A DNA stretch of 64,000 nt from Bacteroidia bacterium (lineage in GTDB: Bacteria > Bacteroidota > Bacteroidia > NS11-12g > UBA9320). The stretch spans positions 1 through 64,000 of the forward strand of contig JADLGN010000054.1 in NCBI GenBank assembly GCA_020849295.1. The letters are read 5' to 3'. Shown here one piece after another: positions 8,033 to 17,560 of this stretch (its first letter is position 1; every line of letters begins with the position of its first letter). The position numbers were made by a program, and so were the translations under genes. The notes beneath the pieces are model-generated. The model made no database searches. It saw nothing but the letters and a program-made list of their open reading frames with translations, and had not been told where the DNA came from.

Positions 8033-8950
8033 ATGTTGAATTATCATGAAACAGAAAATAATTTTTTGGGAATTACCGAAAAAGAACTTTATAAATATCC
8101 TACTTCAAATGTAGTAATACAATCTGCCCCTTATGAATATACTTCATCATATTTGAGTGGCTCTGATAAAGGACCTGATGCCATAATTGACGCATCACAT
8201 TTTGTAGAGTTTTATGATGAAGAACTCGATCAAGATACATATAAAAAAACAGGTATTTGTACATTATCACCTTTAAATTTTACAAATAAAACCGATAAAA
8301 CTGCTATTGATTATATAGAAAAAGAATCTAAAAAACTAATTGAAGATAAAAAATTTGTAATTAGCCTTGGGGCAGAACATACCGTAACTCTTGGTTTTTT
8401 TAAAGCTCACTTTGAAAAAGATAATAATATTGGTATTTTACAAATTGATGCCCATTCAGATTTAAGGCAAAGCTATAATGGAAACGAATATAGCCATGCT
8501 TCTGTAATGGCAAGAATACACGATTTGGGTGCAAAAATTTTTCAGGTAGGTATTAGGGCTCAATGTAAAGAAGAAGCAGAACTTATTAAAAACTCTGATT
8601 TAATAAATACTTGGTATGCATATCAAATAAATGCAAACCCAAATTGGCAAGATGAGATAATATCAAAACTTCCTGAAAAAATTTATATAACAATAGATGC
8701 AGATGGGTTTGATCCTTCTGTAATTCCGGCGGTTGGTACTGCTGAGCCAGGAGGACTTGGATGGTACGAAACACTTACATTTCTTAAAAAAGTATGTATA
8801 AGTAAAGAAGTTGTAGGATTTGATATAGTAGAATGTGCTCCTCGTGAAAATGAAATTTTATCTCAATTTAATCTTGCAAAACTTCTTTATAAATTATTAG
8901 GCTATTGCACACTAAATAATAGCTTTGCTAAAAAATATAATATTATATGA
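8033..8950 (+). CDS. speB: Agmatinase / ureohydrolase family protein
   Basis: This is a 305-residue manganese ureohydrolase, probably converting agmatine to putrescine and urea. The metal ligands are all visible: His in 'GAEHTVTLG', the cluster 'DAHSD', 'HASVMAR', and the pair of aspartates in 'TIDADGFDP'. 'GTAEPGGL' closes the active site. Agmatinase is the best family fit, but arginase or another guanidino substrate cannot be excluded from sequence alone. It follows efp by 32 nt, and its stop overlaps the start of the cysteine desulfurase gene by 4 nt (ATGA), which suggests translational coupling. A five-codon upstream ATG frame overlaps its start. Confidence 0.9.
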   Translation: MLNYHETENNFLGITEKELYKYPTSNVVIQSAPYEYTSSYLSGSDKGPDAIIDASHFVEFYDEELDQDTYKKTGICTLSPLNFTNKTDKTAIDYIEKESKKLIEDKKFVISLGAEHTVTLGFFKAHFEKDNNIGILQIDAHSDLRQSYNGNEYSHASVMARIHDLGAKIFQVGIRAQCKEEAELIKNSDLINTWYAYQINANPNWQDEIISKLPEKIYITIDADGFDPSVIPAVGTAEPGGLGWYETLTFLKKVCISKEVVGFDIVECAPRENEILSQFNLAKLLYKLLGYCTLNNSFAKKYNII

Positions 8951-10077
8951 GAGTATATCTTGATAATGCAGCTACAACACCACTTGACCCCGAAGTGGTA
9001 ACTGCAATGACTGACGTACTTTCAAATTATTACGGCAATCCAAGTGCCCAGCACGCAATTGGCAGAACTGCAAAAGGAATTCTTGAAATTGCCAGAAGAA
9101 ATGTAGCTGAACTAATTAATGCCAAATCATCTGAGATTTTTTTTACATCAGGTGGTACAGAAGCTGACAATATAGTAATAAGGAGTGCTGTAACAGACTT
9201 AGGAATTAAAAATATTATTACCTCACCTGCCGAACACCATGCAGTTCTTTATACTGCTGAAGCGATGCATGAAAAAGGGCTGGCAAATCTTCATCTTGTA
9301 AAAATCAACAATAAGGGAGAAATTGACTTAGAAAATCTGGAATTGTTAGCATCAACATATCCCGACAGTTTGATAAGTATAATGCATGCAAATAATGAAA
9401 TAGGGACACTTGCAGATTTAAAAGCAATTTCTCAAATAGCAAAAAAATATCATTGTATTTTTCATTCTGATACAGTACAAACTATGGGGCATTATAAAAT
9501 AGATGTTGAGGAACTCGGTGTAGATTTTTTAGTTTGCTCAGCACATAAATTTAATGGACCAAAAGGCACCGGATTTTTATATATTAAAAATATTCACAAA
9601 CTGAAACCAATGATTACCGGAGGCGGACAAGAAAAAAATCTAAGAGCAGGGACAGAAAACCTTCATGGAATAGTTGGACTTGCTAAAGCATTGGAAATTT
9701 CAAACAAATCAATTGATGAAAAACAAAAGTATATTTTAAAACTAAAAAACCTGATGAAAAAACTTGTGGAAGAAAAAATCCAAGGTGCCGGTTTTAATGG
9801 AGTTACAACTGACAATGGCAGTCTTTACACTGTTCTTAATATTAGTGTACCTCCAAATCCAATAGGCGAAATGTTGCTTTTTAAACTAGATATTGAAGGG
9901 GTTTGTGCAAGTGGGGGTTCGGCATGTAGCAGTGGCTCAAACAAAGGCAGCCATGTACTTGCCGCTATCGGACATCCTGAAGATAGAACTGGCTTACGAT
10001 TTTCTTTTGGTAAGTTTACTACTGAAGAAGATATAACATTTGCAGTAGATAAACTTCAAAAAATCTTGTCAGAATAA
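8947..10077 (+). CDS. Cysteine desulfurase (NifS/IscS class)
   Basis: This PLP enzyme of 376 residues removes sulfur from cysteine for Fe-S clusters and thio-modifications. The N-terminus 'YLDNAATTPLDP' is diagnostic. 'HADNIV'-type aspartate/histidine contacts are represented by 'TEADNIV' and 'AEHHAVL'. The PLP-binding lysine lies in 'SAHKFNGPKG', and the mobile-loop catalytic cysteine in 'SGGSACSSGS'. It overlaps agmatinase by 4 nt and ends 6 nt from the convergent fcl gene. No iscU or other Fe-S assembly gene is adjacent, so whether it serves Fe-S clusters or tRNA thiolation is not shown. Confidence 0.95.
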   Translation: MRVYLDNAATTPLDPEVVTAMTDVLSNYYGNPSAQHAIGRTAKGILEIARRNVAELINAKSSEIFFTSGGTEADNIVIRSAVTDLGIKNIITSPAEHHAVLYTAEAMHEKGLANLHLVKINNKGEIDLENLELLASTYPDSLISIMHANNEIGTLADLKAISQIAKKYHCIFHSDTVQTMGHYKIDVEELGVDFLVCSAHKFNGPKGTGFLYIKNIHKLKPMITGGGQEKNLRAGTENLHGIVGLAKALEISNKSIDEKQKYILKLKNLMKKLVEEKIQGAGFNGVTTDNGSLYTVLNISVPPNPIGEMLLFKLDIEGVCASGGSACSSGSNKGSHVLAAIGHPEDRTGLRFSFGKFTTEEDITFAVDKLQKILSE

Positions 10078-10083
10078 TTTTTA

Positions 10084-11013
10084 TCAATAGTTTTTGTTTA
10101 GAAAATCCTTGTAAGCAATTTTAATTCCTACCGTTAATTCAGTTTTATATTTCCAGCCTAAAGAGTTTAAAAAACTTACATCGAGTAGTTTTCGGGGAGT
10201 TCCATCTGGCTTGCTTTTATCAAAAATTAATTCTCCTTCAAATCCAATAATTTTTTTTATTATAAGTGCCAGCTCTTTTATACTTATATCTTTTCCTGTA
10301 CCAATATTTACAAATTTTTCACCGTTATACTCTTTCATCAGCATTACAGCAGCATCAGCAAGGTCGTCAGCAAATAAAAATTCACGTAATGGGTTTCCGC
10401 TTCCCCATATTTCAACGTAAGATTTGTTATTAATCTTTGCTTCATGAAATTTTCTTATAAGAGCAGGCAATACATGACTGTTTTGCAGATCATAATTATC
10501 ATTTAATCCATAAAGATTGGTTGGCATTATTGAAATAAAATTGCATCCGTACTGTTGCCTGTATGATTCACACATTTTTATTCCTGTAATTTTGGCAATT
10601 GCATAAGGTTCGTTTGTAGTTTCAAGAAGTCCGGTAAGTAAATACTCTTCTTTTATTGGCTGAGGTGCAAGTTTTGGATAAATACAAGATGAGCCTAAAA
10701 ACATAAGTTTTTTGACTCCACTCAAATAAGAATTATGTATTACATTGTTTTGTATTTGCAAATTATCATACAAAAATTCAGCTCTATAAGTATTATTAGC
10801 TACTATACCTCCTACTTTGGCTGCTGCCAAAAAAACAAATTCAGGTTTTTCGTTTTCAAAAAACACTTTTACATCTTCAAAATTTCTTAAATCAAGCTCT
10901 TTGGATGTGCGAAAAATAATATTGTTAAAATTTTGTCTTTTTAATTCACGAACAATGGCAGAACCCACCATACCATTATGTCCTGCAACATAAATTTTGC
11001 TGTTGGTATTCAT
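10084..11013 (-). CDS. fcl: GDP-L-fucose synthase
   Basis: This short-chain dehydrogenase of 309 residues epimerises and reduces GDP-4-keto-6-deoxymannose to GDP-L-fucose with NADPH. The Rossmann glycine motif '[11 protein letters not shown]' is at the N-terminus, 'GSSCIYP' carries the catalytic serine, and 'YAIAK' is the YxxxK catalytic pair. '[14 protein letters not shown]' is a conserved family segment. It follows gmd by 8 nt, so the two genes form the complete pathway from GDP-mannose to GDP-fucose for surface glycans. Confidence 0.97.
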   Translation of the reverse strand: MNTNSKIYVAGHNGMVGSAIVRELKRQNFNNIIFRTSKELDLRNFEDVKVFFENEKPEFVFLAAAKVGGIVANNTYRAEFLYDNLQIQNNVIHNSYLSGVKKLMFLGSSCIYPKLAPQPIKEEYLLTGLLETTNEPYAIAKITGIKMCESYRQQYGCNFISIMPTNLYGLNDNYDLQNSHVLPALIRKFHEAKINNKSYVEIWGSGNPLREFLFADDLADAAVMLMKEYNGEKFVNIGTGKDISIKELALIIKKIIGFEGELIFDKSKPDGTPRKLLDVSFLNSLGWKYKTELTVGIKIAYKDFLNKNY

Positions 11014-11021
11014 TGTTTTTT

Positions 11022-12161
11022 TTATTCAAAATAATTAAATACCCTAAACCCTCCGTCTTGTAGATATTTTTCTTTTTTCATGAGTTTCAAATCTCCTTTC
11101 ATCATATCATTTACAAGTGATTTTAAGTCATATTTGGGTTTCCATCCAAGTTGTTTTTGTGCTTTTGTAGCATCTCCAACTAATAGGTCAACTTCAGTTG
11201 GTCTAAAATATTTAGGGTCAACGAAAACCACTTCTTTACCTGTTTTTAAATTTTTATTTTTAATTTCAAGGAATTCAAGTCGGCTATTATCTATTTCAGA
11301 TATAATTCCTTTTTCGTCTTGTTCTTTCCCAGTAAATTCTATTCCAATACCAAGATCGGCAAAACTTAATCTTATAAATTCTCTTACAGTTGTAGTAATG
11401 CCCGTAGCAATTACATAATCTTCGGGTACAGGTTGCTGCAACATTAGATACATAGCTTCAATATAATCTTTCGCATGCCCCCAATCTCTTTGGGCATGGA
11501 GATTTCCTAAAAACAATTTATCCTGCAAGCCAAGAGCTATGCGGCTTGCAGCTCTTGTTATTTTTCTTGTTACAAATGTTTCTCCTCTTATAGGCGATTC
11601 ATGATTGAATAATATACCATTACAAGCATACATATTATACGCTTCGCGGTAGTTTACCGTAATCCAATAGGCATATAACTTTGCTACTGCATAAGGCGAC
11701 CGCGGATAAAATGGTGTAGTTTCTTTTTGTGGAATTTGCTGCACTAACCCATATAATTCTGAAGTAGATGCCTGATAAAACTTTGTTTTTTCACTAAGAT
11801 TACAAATTTTTATAGCCTCAAGTATTCTCAAAGTTCCTATTGCATCAGCATTTGCAGTATATTCTGGCGTTTCAAAACTCACTTTTACATGGCTTTGTGC
11901 TGCGAGGTTATAAATTTCATCTGGTTTTACTTCCTGAATAATCCTTATAAGGTTTGTACTGTCAGTCAAATCACCGTAATGAAGTTTCATTTTAAGGTTT
12001 TTTTCATGTGGGTCTTGATAAAGATGATCTATTCTATCAGTATTAAACAATGAACTTCTCCTTTTTATACCATGAACTTCGTATCCTTTGTTCAATAAAA
12101 ATTCAGCAAGATATGCTCCATCTTGTCCTGTAATTCCGGTTATAAATGCCTTTTTGTGCAA
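11022..12161 (-). CDS. gmd: GDP-mannose 4,6-dehydratase
   Basis: This NAD(P)-dependent dehydratase of 379 residues makes GDP-4-keto-6-deoxymannose from GDP-mannose. The N-terminal motif '[17 protein letters not shown]', the family segment '[11 protein letters not shown]', the catalytic 'TSELYG' and '[15 protein letters not shown]' (YxxxK), and '[18 protein letters not shown]' are all present. The start is TTG, the only codon that preserves the conserved N-terminus. It is the first gene of the gmd-fcl operon. A -7 box lies about 25 nt upstream. Confidence 0.97.
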   Translation of the reverse strand: MHKKAFITGITGQDGAYLAEFLLNKGYEVHGIKRRSSLFNTDRIDHLYQDPHEKNLKMKLHYGDLTDSTNLIRIIQEVKPDEIYNLAAQSHVKVSFETPEYTANADAIGTLRILEAIKICNLSEKTKFYQASTSELYGLVQQIPQKETTPFYPRSPYAVAKLYAYWITVNYREAYNMYACNGILFNHESPIRGETFVTRKITRAASRIALGLQDKLFLGNLHAQRDWGHAKDYIEAMYLMLQQPVPEDYVIATGITTTVREFIRLSFADLGIGIEFTGKEQDEKGIISEIDNSRLEFLEIKNKNLKTGKEVVFVDPKYFRPTEVDLLVGDATKAQKQLGWKPKYDLKSLVNDMMKGDLKLMKKEKYLQDGGFRVFNYFE

Positions 12162-12186
12162 TTTTTTGTTATTTTATTAGTCAATG

Positions 12187-12194
12187 CAAATTTA
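12187..12194 (-). promoter_or_regulatory. -7 box upstream of gmd
   Basis: The minus strand reads TAAATTTG, a TAnnTTTG match. Its G lies 25 nt from the TTG start codon of gmd. Confidence 0.45.
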
Positions 12195-12254
12195 AAGTTT
12201 GTTATATTATTTTAAAGACTTTAATTAGCAGAAATTCTCAATATTTCAATTAGA

Positions 12255-13577
12255 GTGTCATTGCCGGTATTTATATTTTCTGATTTTAAAAGTAAGAGGC
12301 TAAATTTTACTCTTAAATTAATTTTTGAACAATTGCTAGGTGTAAACTTTGAGTTTACAGATTTAACAGCTAAAGCAAATATAGTTTTTTCTGAAAATCA
12401 AATTTATCCCGATGTAATTAATATTCCTATATGTAGCAATTTATTATCAAATACAGGTATTGAAAATATTGATTTAAAATACAAATACACCGGCGAAAAA
12501 ACCATTTTATTTCCAAATTATAGCAATCAAATTAATCAATTGGATTTCGATATTTTTTCAGCAATATTTTATCTTGTAAGCAGATATGAAGAATATAGTA
12601 ATTTTAAGACAGATGTACACAATAGATTTCCACCTGAGGAAAGTATATTGCACAAAACAGAAAGTTTTGAATTTCCAATGGTAAATATTTGGATTAATAA
12701 ATTAAAAAATGATCTTCTTAAAAAATTCCCATATTTAAAATTTAATGAGCCTAAATTCAGATTTATTTCTACAATAGATATTGACAGCACATTCAGATAC
12801 AAAGAGAAGGGATTTTTATGGACTATTTCAGGATTGATAAAGGATTTAATTAATTTTAAATTTTATGATGTATCAGACAGGATAAAGATTATTGCTAATT
12901 TAAAACCAGATTCGTTTGATGTTTATGATAGAATAAATCGGTTACATGCAAAATACAAAACTGAGGTTATTTTCTTCTGGCTTTTGGGCAATTATGGCAA
13001 ATTTGATAAAAATATAAATTGGAAAAACTCTGAGCAAAGAAAAATAATACGCGAAAATTCAAAAAATAATAAAATAGGGCTGCACCCATCTTACAAATCA
13101 AATTTTGATAATCAACTTTTAAAAATTGAAAAATCAAGACTTGAAAATATTTGTGATACAAAAATTGAATACAGCAGACAACATTTTTTAATGCACCGTT
13201 TTCCATATACATATCAAAACTTAATAAAAGAAGGTATAAAACACGACTTTACTTTGGGCTATACAAGCCAATATGGTTTTAGAGCCGGTATTGCATCTCC
13301 ATTTTATTTCTATGATTTGCATCAAGAAATTGAAACTGATTTGCTGCTTTACCCTTTTTGCAGTATGGATATTACACCAATGCATTATTATAAACTAAGC
13401 CCAAATCAAGCTATAGAAAAAAATTGTGAAATGCTTAACAAAGTAAAAAATGTAAATGGAGCTTTTATTAGCTTATGGCATAATGAATCAATATCTGGCA
13501 CTACAAGATGGCAGGGCGGATGGGATAAAGTATATTTAGAATTAATAAAATATGCAGCAGAACTGCAAAGAGGCTAA
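12255..13577 (+). CDS. Polysaccharide-deacetylase-like protein (DUF7033-type)
   Basis: This 440-residue protein has no obvious signal peptide. Its middle section contains 'FISTIDIDSTF', which resembles the Asp-Asp metal motif of NodB-type carbohydrate esterases. Later segments 'IGLHPSYKSN', 'SRQHFLMHRFPYTYQNL' and 'SLWHNESIS' match the Bacteroidota family usually named polysaccharide deacetylase with an N-terminal DUF7033 domain. The reaction is not proven. The start is GTG. It lies beside the GDP-fucose genes, which fits a role in surface polysaccharide processing. Its stop codon interlocks with that of the convergent T9SS protein gene (shared CTAA). Confidence 0.75.
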   Translation: MSLPVFIFSDFKSKRLNFTLKLIFEQLLGVNFEFTDLTAKANIVFSENQIYPDVINIPICSNLLSNTGIENIDLKYKYTGEKTILFPNYSNQINQLDFDIFSAIFYLVSRYEEYSNFKTDVHNRFPPEESILHKTESFEFPMVNIWINKLKNDLLKKFPYLKFNEPKFRFISTIDIDSTFRYKEKGFLWTISGLIKDLINFKFYDVSDRIKIIANLKPDSFDVYDRINRLHAKYKTEVIFFWLLGNYGKFDKNINWKNSEQRKIIRENSKNNKIGLHPSYKSNFDNQLLKIEKSRLENICDTKIEYSRQHFLMHRFPYTYQNLIKEGIKHDFTLGYTSQYGFRAGIASPFYFYDLHQEIETDLLLYPFCSMDITPMHYYKLSPNQAIEKNCEMLNKVKNVNGAFISLWHNESISGTTRWQGGWDKVYLELIKYAAELQRG

Positions 13578-14524
13578 AGTTTAATAAACTTAGAATAATA
13601 AATATTGTTATTTTCTTTTATTTTAATTAAATAATTACCCGACTTCAAATCACCTATGTTTATTGAATTTTCAAGTGTATTCCCTTTTTTTACAGATTTA
13701 CCATTCAATGCAATAATATTATATTCAAAATCCGATTTTTTTAATCCTTCAATTTTAATACTTTCAAAAGCTGGATTAGGATAAACACTTATTTTTACTG
13801 ACTTTTTACTTTTTATAAAATTAGTTTTATTAAAATCAATTGTAATAGTTCGTCCAATTTCCGGAAGGCTAGCAAATGCCGTATCACTTGTAGTATCAAT
13901 AGATGGAGCTTTAGGATCTCCAAAAACAAACCAAGAAAATATACTGTCATTTTCGTCAATATAATTTACAGATGGTCTTAAACCTCCAAAACCCTCAAAA
14001 CACAAATCGGGTCTTTCAATAATAAAATCACCGTAGGTTATGTTTATTCTATTATTCGAGTTAATTTTCATAATTACATTTCCTGTACTTGGCAAAGAAT
14101 CAAGCGAATCTAACTCATTTGTAAAACCAAAACCACGCCATTCAATAGCAGTTGTATCAGAAGAAACAATAATCGGAGAAATATTAGGATAATTAACTGT
14201 GTCTGTATATCCTTTATCAATCAAATCCCAACTTGTGGCATCAACTATCAAATATGAGTTTAACTTTTTTGATGAACCAAAAACTATTAATCCGTCTGAA
14301 ACTACCATTGTATCCCAAATTGTTTCAAATGCTTTAAAAGTATTTTTAAGTGGAAAAATCTCAGGTAATTCATCAATTGGGTCATCCCACGAAAACTGAT
14401 AATAAATCAAATTACCATTATTTATAGAATCGTAAGCTTGCATATCTGAAGAAACTTTAATTTGAGAAAATCCAGAAAAACTGAAAAAAACTAATGTAAT
14501 TACTAATATTTTTAATCTGTTCAT
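13574..14524 (-). CDS. Secreted protein with T9SS C-terminal sorting domain
   Basis: This is a 316-residue exported protein of unknown function. A signal peptide ('LKILVITLVFFSFSGFSQ') is followed by a beta-rich region without a motif I recognise. The last ~80 residues are a type A T9SS sorting domain: 'KISVYPNPAFESIKI', then 'LNGKSVKKG', then 'LKSGNYLIKI' and the terminal 'SKFIKL'. It is therefore probably exported across the outer membrane and anchored or released. No por or gld secretion genes are in the window. It converges on the deacetylase-like gene with a 4-nt overlap. Confidence 0.85.
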   Translation of the reverse strand: MNRLKILVITLVFFSFSGFSQIKVSSDMQAYDSINNGNLIYYQFSWDDPIDELPEIFPLKNTFKAFETIWDTMVVSDGLIVFGSSKKLNSYLIVDATSWDLIDKGYTDTVNYPNISPIIVSSDTTAIEWRGFGFTNELDSLDSLPSTGNVIMKINSNNRINITYGDFIIERPDLCFEGFGGLRPSVNYIDENDSIFSWFVFGDPKAPSIDTTSDTAFASLPEIGRTITIDFNKTNFIKSKKSVKISVYPNPAFESIKIEGLKKSDFEYNIIALNGKSVKKGNTLENSINIGDLKSGNYLIKIKENNNIYYSKFIKL

Positions 14525-14591
14525 ATTCTTTATTGAAATTTGACGACAAACTTAACAAAAATATAACCTGATGTTAAAAAAAAATATTTTT

Positions 14592-15239
14592 TTACCTGCT
14601 TGAACTGAAATATATAAGTTTTTTGGTTTCAAAAAATTCTTCACTAAAGTAATTGCTTAATTTTACTTCATTAATTTTTTTAATAAAACTACATTCTTTG
14701 TAAAATTGATTTATTTCCTCAGTCAAATCACCTCCCTTAAGTAAAATATAACCATTCTTAATATCATTTGAATTTTTATTTGAGACCAAATGATTGCTCC
14801 ACTTATACAATTGGCTTATTGGTGCAACTGCTCTTGAAACAATAAAATCAGCATAAATATTTCTTAATGTCTCTACACGACAATTTATAGCTTCTGCATT
14901 TTTGAGTTCAAGTGCGTTAATTATTTCTTTAACTCCGTCAATTTTCTTTTTAATTGAATCGATAAGATAAAATTTTGTATCTGGAAACATTATTGCTAAT
15001 GGGATTCCAGGAAATCCACCGCCGGTACCTATATCTATTATTTTAGTATTTGGCTTAAAACAAACAAATTTAGCCGGTGACAAAGAATGTAAAATATGGT
15101 TTGTTTCAATATTATCAATATCCTTACGGCTAATTATATTTACTTTTTTGTTAAACTCAGTTGCCAGAAAAGCAAAATGATTTAGTTTGTCTAATTTTTG
15201 AATTTCTAATTCTGTGAAATATTTTTTTATTATTTCCAA
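14592..15239 (-). CDS. rsmG: 16S rRNA (guanine527-N7)-methyltransferase RsmG
   Basis: This is a SAM-dependent methyltransferase of 215 residues that modifies G527 in the 530 loop of 16S rRNA. The SAM-binding motif 'IDIGTGGGFPGIPLAI' is intact, followed by 'LIDSIKKKIDGVKEI' and 'SRAVAPI', both typical of RsmG. The start is TTG, which gives the usual N-terminus 'MEIIKKYF'. A -7 box ends 7 nt before that TTG, so the leader is very short. It is divergent from tatC. Confidence 0.95.
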   Translation of the reverse strand: MEIIKKYFTELEIQKLDKLNHFAFLATEFNKKVNIISRKDIDNIETNHILHSLSPAKFVCFKPNTKIIDIGTGGGFPGIPLAIMFPDTKFYLIDSIKKKIDGVKEIINALELKNAEAINCRVETLRNIYADFIVSRAVAPISQLYKWSNHLVSNKNSNDIKNGYILLKGGDLTEEINQFYKECSFIKKINEVKLSNYFSEEFFETKKLIYFSSSR

Positions 15240-15246
15240 ATTGTGG

Positions 15247-15254
15247 CAAATTTA
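15247..15254 (-). promoter_or_regulatory. -7 box for rsmG
   Basis: The minus strand reads TAAATTTG, ending 7 nt before the TTG start of rsmG. It forms a back-to-back promoter region with the tatC box. Confidence 0.45.
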
Positions 15255-15298
15255 AATTAAAAAAAAATTGAACGAGAAATTTAAAACTGCATTATTCT

Positions 15299-15306
15299 TA
15301 AATTTG
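15299..15306 (+). promoter_or_regulatory. -7 box upstream of tatC
   Basis: TAAATTTG matches TAnnTTTG, 25 nt before the tatC ATG. No TTG is found 19-21 nt upstream. Confidence 0.45.
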
Positions 15307-15331
15307 CAAATTATTTTTTAAATAATATTAA

Positions 15332-16144
15332 ATGCCATTAGATCAAGGTGACATAGAAAATGACGATAAAAACATGTCGTTTTTCGAACATATTGATGAA
15401 CTTAGAAGTCATATTATAAAATCATTATTGGCAATATGTATATTCGGTGTTTTAGCTTATGTATTCAGTGACTTTGTTGTAGATACTATAATATTCGGTC
15501 CAAAATCAAAAGATTTCATTACTTATAAAATTTTATGTATGCTAAGTAAAGACTCATGCTTTGAAGGTTATGATTTTAAAATTATAAATACTGACGTTAC
15601 AGGTCAGTTTATAATGAGCCTATCTATTGCATTTATTACCGGATTAATTATTGCATTTCCTTTTATAATTTACCAATTCTGGCTTTTTTTAAAACCAGCT
15701 TTAAAGCCAAAAGAAAGAAAAAAAACAACAGGTATTATCATGGTAAGCTCTTTATTATTCATTATTGGTGTGCTTTTCGGGTATTATGTACTTGCTCCCT
15801 GTTCTTTGTTTTTTATGGCTTCTTATCATATTTCAACTGAAATAAACAATACATGGACTATTCAAAGTTATATTTCATTTATGGCAATGCTTACAGTTGC
15901 CACAGGTCTTATTTTTGAACTGCCACTTGTTATGTATTTTCTTGCAAAATTAGGTTTGATAACTTCGTCATTTCTTAAAAAAAACAGAAGATATGCAATT
16001 TTAATAATAGTAGTAGTAGCTGCAATTGTTACACCGCCTGATGTTGGAAGTCAAATACTTGTATCAATTCCATTACTTGTATTATTTGAAATTGGAATTA
16101 TAGTTACAAAAAGGGTTGAAAAAAATTTAAAAAAAGAATCTTAA
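15332..16144 (+). CDS. tatC: Sec-independent protein translocase TatC
   Basis: TatC is the membrane receptor for folded proteins with twin-arginine signal peptides. The 270-residue protein has the family opening 'MSFFEHIDELRSHIIKSL', with the conserved Glu near the first helix, and 'FPFIIYQFWLFLKPALKPKERK' in the middle. Six hydrophobic segments are visible, and 'TPPDVGSQI' lies in the last loop. tatA is not adjacent, so it must be elsewhere. The gene is followed 60 nt later by rpiB on the same strand. Confidence 0.97.
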   Translation: MPLDQGDIENDDKNMSFFEHIDELRSHIIKSLLAICIFGVLAYVFSDFVVDTIIFGPKSKDFITYKILCMLSKDSCFEGYDFKIINTDVTGQFIMSLSIAFITGLIIAFPFIIYQFWLFLKPALKPKERKKTTGIIMVSSLLFIIGVLFGYYVLAPCSLFFMASYHISTEINNTWTIQSYISFMAMLTVATGLIFELPLVMYFLAKLGLITSSFLKKNRRYAILIIVVVAAIVTPPDVGSQILVSIPLLVLFEIGIIVTKRVEKNLKKES

Positions 16145-16204
16145 ATACTACTATTTTCGTAAATAAGATTATTATTAAAATAAATAATTACATAGCACAT
16201 ATAT

Positions 16205-16645
16205 ATGGAAAATAAACTTAGGATAGCATTTGGCAGTGACCACGCAGGATTTGAACTAAAACAAAAATTAATAGCTTCAATAAACGGAAAATACGATGTA
16301 AAAGATTTCGGATGTTATAATGATAATGCAGTTGATTATCCTGATTTTGCACACCCACTTTCTATGTCTGTGGCAAACGGGCAATATACTTTTGGAATAT
16401 TGATATGTGGTAGCGGAAACGGTGTTTGTATGACAGCTAATAAACATCAACAAGTAAGAGCAGCACTTTGCTGGGATATTGAACTCAGCAAATTTGCCCG
16501 ATTGCATAATGACGCTAATATTTTATGTATTCCTGCAAGATTTATTAATGAAGACAAAGCTATAGAAATTCTATCTACCTTTATAACTACTGAATTTGAA
16601 GGGGGAAGACATAAAAACAGAGTTAAAAAAATTCCTTTGCTTTAA
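16205..16645 (+). CDS. rpiB: Ribose-5-phosphate isomerase B
   Basis: RpiB interconverts ribose 5-phosphate and ribulose 5-phosphate in the pentose phosphate pathway. The 146-residue length is normal. The motifs 'FGSDHAGFELK', 'DFGCY', 'DYPDFA' and the active-site 'LICGSGNGVCMTANK' with catalytic Cys are all intact. 'NDANILCIPARF' is also conserved. It ends 13 nt from the convergent prmC gene. Confidence 0.96.
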   Translation: MENKLRIAFGSDHAGFELKQKLIASINGKYDVKDFGCYNDNAVDYPDFAHPLSMSVANGQYTFGILICGSGNGVCMTANKHQQVRAALCWDIELSKFARLHNDANILCIPARFINEDKAIEILSTFITTEFEGGRHKNRVKKIPLL

Positions 16646-16658
16646 TTGAATATTTTAT

Positions 16659-17516
16659 TTAAATCTTTTCAGCAGTAATAAATCTGCTTAATCCCGTATA
16701 ATCAGCTATTATTTCAATATTTTTATAATCATATTTTTCAATCAGTTCTTTTATCTGTGTATCATATTTATTGTTTATTTCAAAATATACTGCTCCTCCT
16801 TTTTTTAAAATTTTTTTTGAATGATTTAAAATATGCTTATAAAACCTCAAAGGGTGGTATTTGCTGAATAGTGCTATATGTGGTTCGTTTTGTAGTACTT
16901 TTTTGTCTATCTCATTTTTTTCATTTAATGCTATATATGGAGGATTGCTAACTATGATATCAAATTTAAAATTAAAATTTTTATTAAATGTTCTTACTGT
17001 AATATCAGATTTAATAAAATGAATATTTGTACTTCCTAAAATTTTAAACTCATTTTCTTTTGCTATTTTCAAAGCTCCATTCGAAATATCAATACCATAT
17101 ACTTTTGCATTAGGTATGTTTTTTTTTAATAGAACAGGAATACATCCACTGCCGGTTCCAATGTCAATTATTGATGGATTTTCTATATCGTTTTTATCAA
17201 TAATAATTTTCACAAGTTCTTCGGTTTCGGGTCTTGGAATAAGAACTTTATTATTTACTATAAAAACTTCATTACCAAAATATGCTTTACCTAAAATATA
17301 TTGAATAGGTTCATTTAAAATTAACCTATCAGCAATTTGAAATATCATATTACATTCATTTTCGCTTATATCAAATTCATTATTTATAATAAAGAAATTT
17401 TTGGTATTTTTTAAAACAAAATCAAGACAATATTGCCAATTACCTTCTATTTCTTGAGGACTGAAAGTTCCATTTAATTTTTCAAAATATTTATATTTTA
17501 AATCTTTATAAACCAC
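16659..17516 (-). CDS. prmC: Peptide chain release factor N5-glutamine methyltransferase
   Basis: PrmC methylates the GGQ glutamine of release factors RF1 and RF2. The 285-residue protein has an N-terminal helical domain including 'EPIQYILGKAYFG', the conserved 'VLIPRPETEELV', the SAM motif 'IDIGTGSGCIPVLL' and the catalytic 'NPPYIA'. The start is GTG. It is divergent from ribD with only 44 nt between the two starts. Confidence 0.96.
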   Translation of the reverse strand: MVYKDLKYKYFEKLNGTFSPQEIEGNWQYCLDFVLKNTKNFFIINNEFDISENECNMIFQIADRLILNEPIQYILGKAYFGNEVFIVNNKVLIPRPETEELVKIIIDKNDIENPSIIDIGTGSGCIPVLLKKNIPNAKVYGIDISNGALKIAKENEFKILGSTNIHFIKSDITVRTFNKNFNFKFDIIVSNPPYIALNEKNEIDKKVLQNEPHIALFSKYHPLRFYKHILNHSKKILKKGGAVYFEINNKYDTQIKELIEKYDYKNIEIIADYTGLSRFITAEKI

Positions 17517-17547
17517 AAATCGATATTTATTTTCGCAATATACTTAA

Positions 17548-17555
17548 TATATTTG
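17548..17555 (+). promoter_or_regulatory. -7 box for ribD
   Basis: TATATTTG matches TAnnTTTG and ends only 5 nt before the ribD ATG. The transcript probably begins at or within a base or two of the start codon. Confidence 0.5.
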
Positions 17556-17560
17556 CATAG

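Noticed and set aside
8022-8039. Five-codon ATG frame overlapping the agmatinase start
   Set aside because: It could act in translational coupling, but such short frames are common by chance and nothing supports it.
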